From Rossellomorea aquimaris (GTDB lineage: Bacteria > Bacillota > Bacilli > Bacillales > Bacillaceae_B): DNA of 64,000 nt. The translations under genes were made by a program, and so were the position numbers. This document shows positions 16,672 through 24,602 of the stretch, one piece after another. How positions within the stretch are numbered: the stretch's first letter is position 1; every line of letters begins with the position of its first letter. A model generated the notes under the pieces. The model saw nothing but the letters and a program-made list of their open reading frames with translations. It searched no databases and was not told where the DNA came from. Where the stretch lies: the NCBI RefSeq assembly GCF_035590735.1, contig NZ_CP141595.1, positions 3,319,001-3,383,000 of the forward strand, written 5' to 3'.

Positions 16672-17918
16672 AAAAGAAGTTCGAAGTGTATATTGATAAA
16701 TTGTGTAAACGGATCAAAAATAAGGATGTACATGCTAGTATAAGGCTTGAAATAAACGATCATCTTCATACGCTTAAAGAGGATGCCATGGGCAGAGGTC
16801 TCTCTGAAGAAGAGGCTATAGATAAAGCATTGAACCATATGGGAGATGCAGAAGTATTGGGGAAGCAGTTAAACAAGACACATAAAGCCCCAATGGATGT
16901 TAAAACCATTATTCCAGTGCTGGCAGCTTCCCTATTTGGGTTGTTGGTTATGTACTATTTACAATTTCATTCAGCTATTACAGAGCTTCATGAAATGAAT
17001 GTATTTAATAAAAGTCTTGTTTTTTACTTGATCGGCCTTCTGCTCATGCTAAGCCTGTTTACCTTTGATTACAGAAGATTGCTAAAGTACTCCATTCACT
17101 TTTATGTGGGAACTATCCTCATTCTTTTATTGACCGTTTTAATTGGCGTCAGAGTCGATGGCGTGCCATTTTTAAATGTAGGAGTTGCCAGTATTAACTT
17201 CACGGAAATCACCCCATTTCTTCTGGTCATTTCCTTAGCAGGAATCTTTCATTCATGGAATTGGAAAGAGAATCAAAAGTTTTGGCTTGGAATAGGCATC
17301 CTTTCCATACCTATCATGTTATTGGCAACGACAGGAGCCTTTGCAGCTACTTTTATTAGCATTATTGTCTGCACAGTGATCATGCATGTGTCGAGAGCCA
17401 ATCTTAAGCAAGCTATAACATTTTCAACAGTAGCTACCATATGGCCAATCGTGCATCTGTTCGTTCAAACTCAAACGTATACGTTGACAAGTCCTTATGC
17501 TGATCTAAAGTTAGGAGACGCAGATTTTATAGGAAAAACCCTTCATGTCACTCCAAGTTTTATTTCTGAAGTCCATACAGATTTTATCTTTGCGTATACC
17601 ATCTACTCATTTGGCTGGTTGGCCGCCACCATCGCTTTCGGGTTGGTTGGATATTTCATTTGCAGAATCTTCAGTACGGCCAAATGCGTGAATCATGTGT
17701 ATGGGAAACTGCTTATTATAGGCTTGGCAGCTACATTCACAGCTCAGTTTATACTAAGCATCCTCACAAACCTGGGTTTATCGGTTCTGCCAGGTGTAGC
17801 CATGCCATTAATGAGTTTTGGTGGCTCACATATTTTGCTTGAAATGATTGCTGTAGGATTGATATTAAGCATCTATAGGAGACGAAAAACAGTTGATCAG
17901 TCTTTAGCATACAACTAA
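16662..17918 (+). CDS. FtsW/RodA/SpoVE-like membrane protein with N-terminal permease-prefix (HAAS) domain
   Basis: A 418-residue protein. Residues 1-80 form a soluble permease-prefix/HAAS-type helical domain (SIRLEINDHLHTLKEDAMGR, GLSEEEAIDKALNHMGDAE). The rest holds about ten transmembrane segments resembling SEDS proteins, ending with LGLSVLPGVAMPLMSFGGSH, the conserved SEDS loop. SEDS proteins polymerise peptidoglycan; PadR-linked short versions in Bacillus are uncharacterised and may respond to envelope stress. Co-transcribed with the padR gene it overlaps. Confidence 0.88.
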   Translation: MGIEKKFEVYIDKLCKRIKNKDVHASIRLEINDHLHTLKEDAMGRGLSEEEAIDKALNHMGDAEVLGKQLNKTHKAPMDVKTIIPVLAASLFGLLVMYYLQFHSAITELHEMNVFNKSLVFYLIGLLLMLSLFTFDYRRLLKYSIHFYVGTILILLLTVLIGVRVDGVPFLNVGVASINFTEITPFLLVISLAGIFHSWNWKENQKFWLGIGILSIPIMLLATTGAFAATFISIIVCTVIMHVSRANLKQAITFSTVATIWPIVHLFVQTQTYTLTSPYADLKLGDADFIGKTLHVTPSFISEVHTDFIFAYTIYSFGWLAATIAFGLVGYFICRIFSTAKCVNHVYGKLLIIGLAATFTAQFILSILTNLGLSVLPGVAMPLMSFGGSHILLEMIAVGLILSIYRRRKTVDQSLAYN

Positions 17919-17982
17919 TACCATTCTAGATTCCCTTCTCCAGGGAATGAAGAAAATAAAGTGTAATGGGGCTTTTAGCTGT

Positions 17983-18006
17983 CGCAGCAAGTTCTTGCTG
18001 TTTTGG
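17983..18006 (+). terminator. Terminator-like hairpin after FtsW-like gene
   Basis: CAGCAA (17985-17990) pairs with TTGCTG (17995-18000), followed by TTTT. It is a short stem, so the call is moderate. Confidence 0.45.
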
Positions 18007-18022
18007 TTCATATTTTATATAA

Positions 18023-18066
18023 AGAGACTGGTTAGAGTGTATCCGTCCCTACTCTACTTAGTCTCT
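18023..18066 (-). terminator. Imperfect inverted repeat, possible leftward terminator
   Basis: AGAGACT plus TAGAGT (18023-18038) mirror ACTCTA plus AGTCTCT (up to 18066). On the minus strand the stem is followed by TTTATATAAAA. It could end transcription of the methyltransferase gene at 18205. Confidence 0.35.
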
Positions 18067-18072
18067 TGTCCT

Positions 18073-18174
18073 GTTGACGCTGAACATCGGTATCCCATTT
18101 GCTACCAGCTATTCAGTCGCTATGTTCTATTGAATTCACTTTCTCCCACGACCAATTGTATTATTCAAATTAGC
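18073..18174 (-). pseudogene. Decayed duplicate of parts of the DUF1048/ABC exporter locus
   Basis: Positions 18106-18174 align without gaps over 69 bases to 15411-15479, which is the 3' end of the DUF1048 gene plus its downstream flank. In frame it still reads NLNNTIGRGRK-stop, against [15 protein letters not shown] in the intact gene. Beside it, GTTGACGCTGAACATC (18073-18088) is identical to 15063-15078 inside the ABC ATPase gene. In the intact locus these pieces lie about 330 bases apart; here 17 bases separate them. This fits a second exporter locus that suffered internal deletion. Confidence 0.6.
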
Positions 18175-18204
18175 TGACTCCAGAAGAAATGAAACTCAAT
18201 CCAG

Positions 18205-18930
18205 TCACTCATTTTCCAAAAGCTTTTTTGACGTAGCTTTTACTATAAGGAAGTGAGGGCTGGTCATAAGATAGTGATAAGACTTTTCTTTCACTTCATT
18301 CATCCTTTCTTGCGGTTGGGGTTCAATCATCTCATCGAGAATGAAAAATTGAGTGGTTTCATTAATAATACTCTGCATGGGCCTTCTGTAAAAGCTTACC
18401 TCAATAGTAATATTAGGTTTGTTCCAGGTTTCCGATAAGAATTGGGTTTTAAAATAATCTTCGCAATTGTGTCTTGTATAGTCCATAAATGGGTGATGAA
18501 CCGAAAACAAAAAGGTCCCACCTGCTTTTAAAATGCGGTTGAACTCTTGAAATGTATGAGTCCAATCCTTTAGATAATGTAGCGTAAGTGAGCTTACAAT
18601 CACATCGAAGGAATCATCCTGAAACGGGAGGGTTTCTTGAAGATCATGACAAAGGAATGTCGCTTCTTCCCCTAAACGATGCCTCGCTGCTTTCACCATT
18701 TCGGAACTGATATCTACACAAGTAACTTCCGCCCCTTGTAGCAATAATTGAGAAGAATACCATCCAGCCGCACAACCGGCATCAAGGACCTTTTTCCCTT
18801 TTAACTGGGAAGGCAAAGCCGTCATCATAGCTGGGCGTTCATAATAAGCGTTATAAGGGCTTTTCTCATCAACGTCGTTTTGATATGTATTGGCTAACTT
18901 ATTATAAATGTCTCTAGTAGGATTTCTCAT
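18205..18930 (-). CDS. Class I SAM-dependent methyltransferase
   Basis: A 241-residue methyltransferase. Motif I is [17 protein letters not shown] near residue 50, the acidic motif II is [10 protein letters not shown], and motif IV is [16 protein letters not shown]. The C-terminal part follows the Methyltransf_11 pattern. It starts after AAAGAGGGAATTG. The substrate is unknown; no operon partner is adjacent. A second, different methyltransferase lies upstream at 19070. Confidence 0.9.
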   Translation of the reverse strand: MRNPTRDIYNKLANTYQNDVDEKSPYNAYYERPAMMTALPSQLKGKKVLDAGCAAGWYSSQLLLQGAEVTCVDISSEMVKAARHRLGEEATFLCHDLQETLPFQDDSFDVIVSSLTLHYLKDWTHTFQEFNRILKAGGTFLFSVHHPFMDYTRHNCEDYFKTQFLSETWNKPNITIEVSFYRRPMQSIINETTQFFILDEMIEPQPQERMNEVKEKSYHYLMTSPHFLIVKATSKKLLENE

Positions 18931-19069
18931 TCAATTCCCTCTTTCATACCTTGATATATAACATTGAGTATATGTTAAAAAGTGGATCTGATCCTCACTG
19001 CATTAAAACGATAACGTGTTGAGGGTTAGACACCGAGATCCCTATGGTGAATCTATTGTTTCCTCTATT

Positions 19070-19666
19070 TCACTTTATACTACTGGATATAAACATGGAG
19101 GCATCCTGATTCATGAAAATACGTTCTCCATGATGGAATGTCTTGATTTCCGTTGACTTAAATCCCGCTTCGGATAGCTTTTCTTTCAGTTCTTCATGGA
19201 CAAAACCGTTATGTACCTTCGGGTGGCTGATGTTATCGTTTTTGTCAAAATCAACAATTATGAGCTTGCCACCATCATTCAGAATGTTGAACAACTCTTT
19301 TAGAATTTTTTTAGTATCGGAAATATGAAGAAGGACGAGTGACATTAACACGATGTCTGTCTTAAGATCTGGAGTTCCCTGGGTAAAATCTGAATAAAGT
19401 GCTTCCGAGTTGGTGATACCTTTTTGAGAAATCTTTGCATTCGCAACCTCTACCATTTGTTCTGATGAATCGACCAACAAAATGGATTCCACTAAATCCG
19501 TTAATTCCAGACTAATCAGACCGGTGCCGCTCCCGTAGTCAATTAGAGAGTTTGATTTACTATTTTGTAGTTCTTGTTTTACTTCTTTAACAATTACTTT
19601 AGCTAATTCTATTCGATTTTCTGTATCGTATCTTTTCGCCATCTCTTCAAAAACGTTAATTTCCAT
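19070..19666 (-). CDS. Class I SAM-dependent methyltransferase
   Basis: A 198-residue methyltransferase with motif I SLIDYGSGTGLISLEL near residue 43, motif II ILLVDSSEQM and post-motif ALYSDFTQGTPDLKTDIVLM. A conserved GGKLIIVDFDKND segment follows. It is not closely similar to the neighbouring methyltransferase. About 140 bases separate the two genes, so co-transcription is uncertain. Substrate unknown. Confidence 0.9.
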   Translation of the reverse strand: MEINVFEEMAKRYDTENRIELAKVIVKEVKQELQNSKSNSLIDYGSGTGLISLELTDLVESILLVDSSEQMVEVANAKISQKGITNSEALYSDFTQGTPDLKTDIVLMSLVLLHISDTKKILKELFNILNDGGKLIIVDFDKNDNISHPKVHNGFVHEELKEKLSEAGFKSTEIKTFHHGERIFMNQDASMFISSSIK

Positions 19667-19791
19667 ATTTCACTATCCTCTCCTTAGCATTGAGGCTGCG
19701 TGGTAAACATTATATCAAATCATGATGATGTGATTCTCCCTAGCAATTCCTTTCAAATAGACCAATTGGACGCGATAGTACAAGGAGAGCT

Positions 19792-20262
19792 TTATAACTC
19801 TATTTCCATCCGCCTCATTTTTGTCTTTAAATTCATTGATTCATAAAATTTTATAGCATTTTCGTTAAACTCCCACACGCCTAATTCTAATGAGTCTGCT
19901 TCTATATCCTTTGCGAATTCAAATATTTTCTCAAAGAATATTTTCCCCGCACCTTTTCCTCTGTACATACTATCAACACCAAAATCGTCCATATAGACCA
20001 CTTTCCTTGGAATGAAGATGGGTCTTTCCTCAGTATGTTTGATCGTAAGGATTGTATAAGCGATTGGTTGGTCTTCTTCCAGTAAGAAGACCTTTGTATT
20101 TTCTCCCTCTATCAAGTTGTTAAAATACTTTTGGTCTAACGTAGTATCAGCCATCTTATAATGATCCGGTCTTTCCTTTGTATGAATTTCGTGCACTTGT
20201 CTTTGGATTTGATGAACCACATCATAATCATTCCGGGTGGCTTCTCTAATGTGCAAATTCAA
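19792..20262 (-). CDS. GNAT family N-acetyltransferase
   Basis: A 156-residue single-domain GNAT. VVYMDDFGVDSMYRGKGAGK contains the acetyl-CoA motif R-G-K-G-A-G-K, and ENAIKFYESMNLK is the C-terminal motif. The start is a TTG with GGGGGAAAG upstream. The substrate is unknown. It lies alone between a methyltransferase and a small membrane-protein gene. Confidence 0.88.
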   Translation of the reverse strand: MNLHIREATRNDYDVVHQIQRQVHEIHTKERPDHYKMADTTLDQKYFNNLIEGENTKVFLLEEDQPIAYTILTIKHTEERPIFIPRKVVYMDDFGVDSMYRGKGAGKIFFEKIFEFAKDIEADSLELGVWEFNENAIKFYESMNLKTKMRRMEIEL

Positions 20263-20356
20263 TATACTTTCCCCCTGATGTTTGCTGTGTTGATTTTAGT
20301 GTTTGTTCTCACAGTCATTATTCAAAGTAAACTGCCGCTGCTCATACATTATTAAA

Positions 20357-20548
20357 TTAATCTTCTTCAACTTTATCCTTCTTCCATTTATAAGGGATTT
20401 TCGACCAATTATACAACATCAATAACAAGAACATAAAAAAACAGATCATTATATTATCTGTCCACTTAACTTGTCGATCATCGATAAGTTGCCAAACGGT
20501 TGATGATAAGAAATATATAAAGGGGAGCTTAATGCTATCCTTGAACAT
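20357..20548 (-). CDS. Small membrane protein, unknown function
   Basis: A 63-residue protein with two hydrophobic segments (LPFIYFLSSTVWQL and NIMICFFMFLLLMLYNW) and a charged C-terminal tail. The ATG at 20548 follows GAAGGGAG; the longer frame to 20584 has no ribosome-binding site. No family was recognised. Confidence 0.6.
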   Translation of the reverse strand: MFKDSIKLPFIYFLSSTVWQLIDDRQVKWTDNIMICFFMFLLLMLYNWSKIPYKWKKDKVEED

Positions 20549-20620
20549 TTTTATCCTACTCCCTTCTTTGCAAATTGCTTTCACAAGTAGTTATTCATCG
20601 ATCAAACTACCTTTTCATTA

Positions 20621-20705
20621 ATACCAATTATTTCAAAATCCAGTATCTTACTCAAGAAGATTTTTTACAAAAAAAGAGTTTACCCACACCTGGATAAAAC
20701 CCCGT
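20621..20705 (+). repeat. Dispersed repeat family B, copy 1
   Basis: Starts ATACCAATTATTTCAAAATC and continues through ATCTTACTCAAGAA to CTGGATAAAACCCCG. It matches the copy at 26747-26832 along its length and the start of the copy at 37173. Confidence 0.65.
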
Positions 20706-20781
20706 CACTATAATTCAAAGTATTATCGATCGCTCCATATAAGTCTCTTTCATTCATTAACTCAAATCCTACTGAAACCAC

Positions 20782-20815
20782 AAAAACCGGCCAGTACAAA
20801 CGTGGCCGGTTTTTA
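20782..20815. terminator. Strong intrinsic terminator
   Basis: AAAACCGGCCA (20783-20793) pairs with TGGCCGGTTTTT (20803-20814). On the minus strand it lies about 40 bases past the stop of the gene at 20852, which it terminates. Confidence 0.85.
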
Positions 20816-20851
20816 TGTTGAATGTGGAAATCGGTCTTGTAGATCTTATGC

Positions 20852-21406
20852 TTAAAATTGTTTTAAGAAGTCGTCAATCCATGTAATATCCGTGGCAAAT
20901 TCCTTATTTGCACCAACCCAATATTGAAGAAATTTTTCTTTATCCTCTTTCCATTCGGGATACGCTTCTTTAAATGTGTCAATAAATAATGAATTCCCTG
21001 CAAGGATTGCGTGGTCTTCATGAGATATTTGCAAGCCCCACTCTCCTTGTGGTGAATAGAGGGAATTCTCGACCACAAGAGGCATGGATTGATAGTCTTC
21101 GTAGGAAATGGTACTCTCGACTACCCAATGCTGTGGTGCCAACTCCGAGTGAAAGTCCTGTGAAAGATTAAAAGAATCACCTTCCGACTCCGACACGAAA
21201 AAGGTCCCCTGTCCAACCTGTTCAATGGATTTCATCAGAGCATGGAACTGATTTTCCTGAAGATAATAACCGTTGGTCGGGAAGATCAGCATCTTTTCGT
21301 TCAGGGTTTCTTGAAATGGATTACCAAATGGATCCGATTTCTTACATACTCTCTGGAAGGATTCCTTTAACCGGGAAATGTCGTCTGCCTTTTGTACTCT
21401 TTCCAT
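20852..21406 (-). CDS. Unrecognised soluble protein, putative immunity protein of the toxin gene upstream
   Basis: A 184-residue soluble, acidic protein with no signal peptide or transmembrane segment. The C-terminal part is rich in Trp and Phe (AYPEWKEDKEKFLQYWVG). I do not recognise the family; its composition and size fit immunity proteins of polymorphic toxins. It begins 17 bases downstream of a secreted toxin-like gene in the same operon, which is the standard toxin-immunity order, and ends at a strong terminator. The immunity role is inferred from position only. Confidence 0.5.
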   Translation of the reverse strand: MERVQKADDISRLKESFQRVCKKSDPFGNPFQETLNEKMLIFPTNGYYLQENQFHALMKSIEQVGQGTFFVSESEGDSFNLSQDFHSELAPQHWVVESTISYEDYQSMPLVVENSLYSPQGEWGLQISHEDHAILAGNSLFIDTFKEAYPEWKEDKEKFLQYWVGANKEFATDITWIDDFLKQF

Positions 21407-21422
21407 TTATATACCTCTTTCC

Positions 21423-22226
21423 CTATAGAAATTTTATTTTTCTAACGCCTTTTATGCCGTTTACATCAATAGTAGGAGGACCTGATTTAGAAGATTTCCT
21501 GTATGTAAAGGTTACTCCGTTTTTGTCTTTTCCGACAAATACTCCAGGTGATACTTCCCTTTGACTGGAGACTTGTGCATTGAAGAAATCCCAGGCATCG
21601 GAAGCAGTGCCGTACATTTTTTTGATGTCATTTTGATCCGCTTTTGGAAGGGATTTTAAATCGTCTGCACTCCATTTTTTCTTCAAGCTTTGTTTCAAGG
21701 CATTTTTTACGGCTGTTTTTCCAAACTTTTTAATAGCATACTTTATACCTAATCTTAATACAATCCCCACTATAATCGGAATAACTGAAGCTTGTAGAGT
21801 GGTAGAGTTGATCTCGTACTCTTCACCTGTTTGCGTATCGGTTAAAGTAGCGATCAGTATCTCATCATCTACTTCGTGGAAGACAACATGGTAGGATTCA
21901 TCATATACATTTCCTGATTCATCCACGATGCTTCCTGTGATCATCGCATCTTGGCTATCAAGGTCCATGGATAGTTCTGTATCAATTTTCAGGTCTTCCT
22001 CATCTACTTTCATATCTAAAACAAGTTTCTCATCACTATCTTCTTTAATCTCTACTTTCACCTGTTCTGAAAGATCGACATCATGTTCCTCACTAACCGA
22101 TCTTTCAGCCTGTTCTAAATCGATTCCTTGTGGTTGAGCATCTTCCTCTGTTGCTGCCATAGTCCCTTGAGGGAGTATGGAGAACAATAATGTGATGACC
22201 AAACACTTTAGCAATAGTTTTCTCAA
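21423..22226 (-). CDS. Secreted SAR2788-type putative toxin
   Basis: A 267-residue exported protein: signal peptide (KCLVITLLFSILPQGTMAA), an acidic region of about 120 residues, a hydrophobic segment (LQASVIPIIVGIVLRLGIKY), then a basic C-terminal domain ending VTFTYRKSSKSGPPTIDVNG and IKKI-like residues. The architecture matches the SAR2788 family, with a compact C-terminal toxin-like domain of possible nuclease fold. The TTG at 22226 lies eight bases from AGAGG; a GTG at 22235 is too close. It sits between a membrane subtilisin gene and a putative immunity gene. Confidence 0.6.
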   Translation of the reverse strand: MRKLLLKCLVITLLFSILPQGTMAATEEDAQPQGIDLEQAERSVSEEHDVDLSEQVKVEIKEDSDEKLVLDMKVDEEDLKIDTELSMDLDSQDAMITGSIVDESGNVYDESYHVVFHEVDDEILIATLTDTQTGEEYEINSTTLQASVIPIIVGIVLRLGIKYAIKKFGKTAVKNALKQSLKKKWSADDLKSLPKADQNDIKKMYGTASDAWDFFNAQVSSQREVSPGVFVGKDKNGVTFTYRKSSKSGPPTIDVNGIKGVRKIKFL

Positions 22227-22239
22227 TGTGCGCACCTCT

Positions 22240-23115
22240 TTATTTTATTCTTACAAGTCCATGTCCATAGTCTTGGTCCGGTCCTGTTTCTCCTAAATCT
22301 ATCGCTTCTCTTTGTAGCATCTTGTAAATGTTCTTGATCCCTTTGTGCTCACGATCTAGTATGCGGGCTGTATATCCAGATATTTGGGCAGCAGCGAAGG
22401 AAGTACCGCTGAAGGTTTCCAAGTCCCCATCTTTATTGATTGAAAGAACCTCTGTCCCAGTCGCGGCGAAATCAACCTTTCCCCTTGCCGCTAATGAAGA
22501 TCGGACCATATCGGAGTTTACAGATGTGATGGACCATACGCCTTCATAGCGTGCCGGATAGTCAGCCTCTTGCCCCAGTGTATTACCCGCTGCCGCTATG
22601 ATGATAATCCCTGAAGAAAGCGCCTCATCAATTGCCTTCTTAAGGAGTTGATCATCTACTTGAAAACCGGAACTGATATTGATGATGTCTACCTTCTCTT
22701 GGATGCACCAGTTGATTCCTTTGACCAAATCGGCTACCTTCCCGTTGCCTTTCTTATCTAGAACCTTTACATCATATATGGACACATTTTGAGCCAGCCC
22801 GCTCATTTCGCCTCCCGAATCCTCGGCAGCTATGATGTCTGCGATCGGAGTCCCGTGACCATAATGATCTTCAATCGGCTGATTCGGCTGAATGGCATTA
22901 AATGATTTATGTATCTTTCCTTTCAATGGCGGATGGGTTTTATTGATTCCACTATCGAGTACAGCAACCTTGATTGGCTGCTTCTCATAAATCAAGTGCA
23001 ACAGCGCTACTCCGAACAACAATGCGATTATGCCTATTACACGATAAGTCTCTTTACGTTTCATTTTGTTTGACGTAACCTTTCTCTTGGTCAACACACT
23101 TTTGACAAGATACAT
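22240..23115 (-). CDS. Membrane-anchored subtilisin-like serine protease (S8)
   Basis: A 291-residue protease. One N-terminal transmembrane segment (IGIIALLFGVALLHLIYE, residues 27-44) is followed directly by the catalytic domain without a recognisable propeptide. The catalytic residues are D54 (VAVLDSG), H87 (YGHGTP) and S239 (FSGTSFAAA), with oxyanion N178. The active site therefore faces outside. The start is uncertain: ATG 23115 and an internal ATG at 23064 both lack good ribosome-binding sites. It leads an operon with the secreted toxin-like gene, suggesting it processes or controls that protein. Confidence 0.85.
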   Translation of the reverse strand: MYLVKSVLTKRKVTSNKMKRKETYRVIGIIALLFGVALLHLIYEKQPIKVAVLDSGINKTHPPLKGKIHKSFNAIQPNQPIEDHYGHGTPIADIIAAEDSGGEMSGLAQNVSIYDVKVLDKKGNGKVADLVKGINWCIQEKVDIINISSGFQVDDQLLKKAIDEALSSGIIIIAAAGNTLGQEADYPARYEGVWSITSVNSDMVRSSLAARGKVDFAATGTEVLSINKDGDLETFSGTSFAAAQISGYTARILDREHKGIKNIYKMLQREAIDLGETGPDQDYGHGLVRIK

Positions 23116-23240
23116 TCAGTTGATAAATCGATCGATTCAACCTTTTTTGAAGAATTCTTCTTTTTCTATTATAATGGTGAAAATTTACAAGAAGCTTAAC
23201 GGAAGCTTAAAGGAACCTTAACTTTTCTTGCCTTAATAAA

Positions 23241-23287
23241 AGCAAAAAAATACGCCCAATCCCAACTGGGAGAAAGCGTATTTTCTA
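23241..23287 (-). terminator. Intrinsic terminator for gene at 23336
   Basis: AAAATACGC (23247-23255) pairs with GCGTATTTT (23276-23284) and an inner CCCAA/TGGG pairing extends the stem. A run of T follows on the minus strand. Confidence 0.75.
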
Positions 23288-23335
23288 ACTTTTTTACACT
23301 AATTCTTTACCTCAAATCAAAGCGATCTGCATTCA

Positions 23336-23818
23336 TCATTCAGTAATATGATCAGGAGTCCAAATAGCCAGGTCTTTTCCTGGTAAGGCAATTACAAGTT
23401 CACTATTCCCATCAACCCCTGCTTGCCAACATTCAAATTTCTCGTGATATCCGTTTATAAATAATGAATAATCGTTTTCAAATCGAATGAGTAAGTGGGG
23501 AGCATGCTCGTCAACCAGTTCGATTTTTTCCACCACTTGTCTTCTCATTCGAATGATTTGGAGATAGTTTTCCTCTTCAGAAAGATCTTCTATTTCATCC
23601 TCTTTTGAAGGATACTGTTTTACATTTGAAGACAGAAGGCACCACTTAGATTCAATGTTTAAAAAGAGTTGGGCATCCTCGACATCGGTGTTTTTATAAT
23701 GAAAGAAAGATAGCCTAAAGGGACCTGGGTATACCCCGAATTGAACTCCATCCAGTTGAGATCCTCGGAAAAGGTGGTTAAGCAGGGTCTCTGCTTGAAC
23801 TTTATCTTTTGTTTCCAT
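23336..23818 (-). CDS. Uncharacterised 160-residue soluble protein
   Basis: A soluble protein with alternating beta-strand-like segments (GVQFGVYPGPFRLSFFHYKN, VIALPGKDLAIWTPDHI) and an acidic loop around residues 70-85. No signal peptide, membrane segment or known motif was seen. The start at ATG 23818 has AAGGAG about 12 bases upstream. Terminated on its own, it appears monocistronic. Function unknown. Confidence 0.65.
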   Translation of the reverse strand: METKDKVQAETLLNHLFRGSQLDGVQFGVYPGPFRLSFFHYKNTDVEDAQLFLNIESKWCLLSSNVKQYPSKEDEIEDLSEEENYLQIIRMRRQVVEKIELVDEHAPHLLIRFENDYSLFINGYHEKFECWQAGVDGNSELVIALPGKDLAIWTPDHITE

Positions 23819-23866
23819 TTGGTTTAAAACTCCTTATTTCTTGAATTTTTTTATTAGCTTTATGTT

Positions 23867-23877
23867 GGGGGGGGGGG
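23867..23877 (+). repeat. Run of eleven G residues
   Basis: A homopolymeric G tract lies in the divergent spacer between the genes at 23336 and 24014, about 135 bases before the latter's start. Such tracts are slippage-prone. It is not within a coding frame. Confidence 0.8.
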
Positions 23878-24013
23878 TGAGAATTCTTGTAAAGTTATGT
23901 GAGTTTAATAATCTATTGTTTCTAGACTTCACTATATTAAATGTCAGTCCTGGTTTTGTATTTTTTGTTACACTACAAATAGTCTATTCTAAGATAAGCG
24001 AGGTGATTGACTC

Positions 24014-24376
24014 ATGGAAAATATTACAATGGAAGAAAAACAGCATTCAATTGAAGCGTTTCTGTCCATCATTCGTAAATCTGAAAATGCCCTTGTTCGT
24101 ATGAAACCTGGTGCTCCTCAGACAAAGTTGCTTGAGAAGCGATTGAAAGCAGCAAGGATTGGCGCAGATGTGCTTCATGCACGTGGGGAAGGGAAGGATT
24201 TGGATATCAGCAAAGAAGATTTGATAGAGGCAAAAGGGGTTCTGGAGGGTTTGCTGTTGACGCTTCCTTCCTTTCTTGATAAGCTGAAGCCCGGAAGTGG
24301 GCAGCGTACCTACATCGAGAGAAGGATAAAGGCATTTCAGATTGCCGTTTCCTATCTGCATGATTCGGTCAACTAA
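24014..24376 (+). CDS. Uncharacterised helical protein with internal duplication
   Basis: A 120-residue basic, helical, soluble protein. It contains two related segments: MKPGAPQTKLLEKRLKAARI (residues 30-49) and LKPGSGQRTYIERRIKAFQI (residues 90-109), each followed by a similar helix ending LHA or LHD. This suggests a duplicated helical hairpin. Family not recognised, though it looks like a Bacillus-conserved small protein. The start follows GAGGTGATTGACTC; no partner gene is adjacent. Confidence 0.7.
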   Translation: MENITMEEKQHSIEAFLSIIRKSENALVRMKPGAPQTKLLEKRLKAARIGADVLHARGEGKDLDISKEDLIEAKGVLEGLLLTLPSFLDKLKPGSGQRTYIERRIKAFQIAVSYLHDSVN

Positions 24377-24602
24377 CATAGCTGACTGGGGATGATCCCA
24401 TTATTCTTTTCGGATAAAGAGGAAACCGTCCCCGCTCTATTATGACCAATTCCCCTCAAATTTTCACAATTATTCCACAATATAAAGAGACTCACGTAAA
24501 AAAGGGAAATATACGATTCCCCTCATTTTCAACCGCGTTTTCTTTTACTATTACAAATTACGACCTATTGGCCCTACAGTCAAATTCAACTAATTTTCAT
24601 TA

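Noticed and set aside
23867..23877. G-tract as a phase-variable switch
   Set aside because: It lies in noncoding spacer about 135 bases from the next start and does not sit between promoter boxes that I can identify. It may be a sequencing artefact in length, so it is listed only as a repeat.
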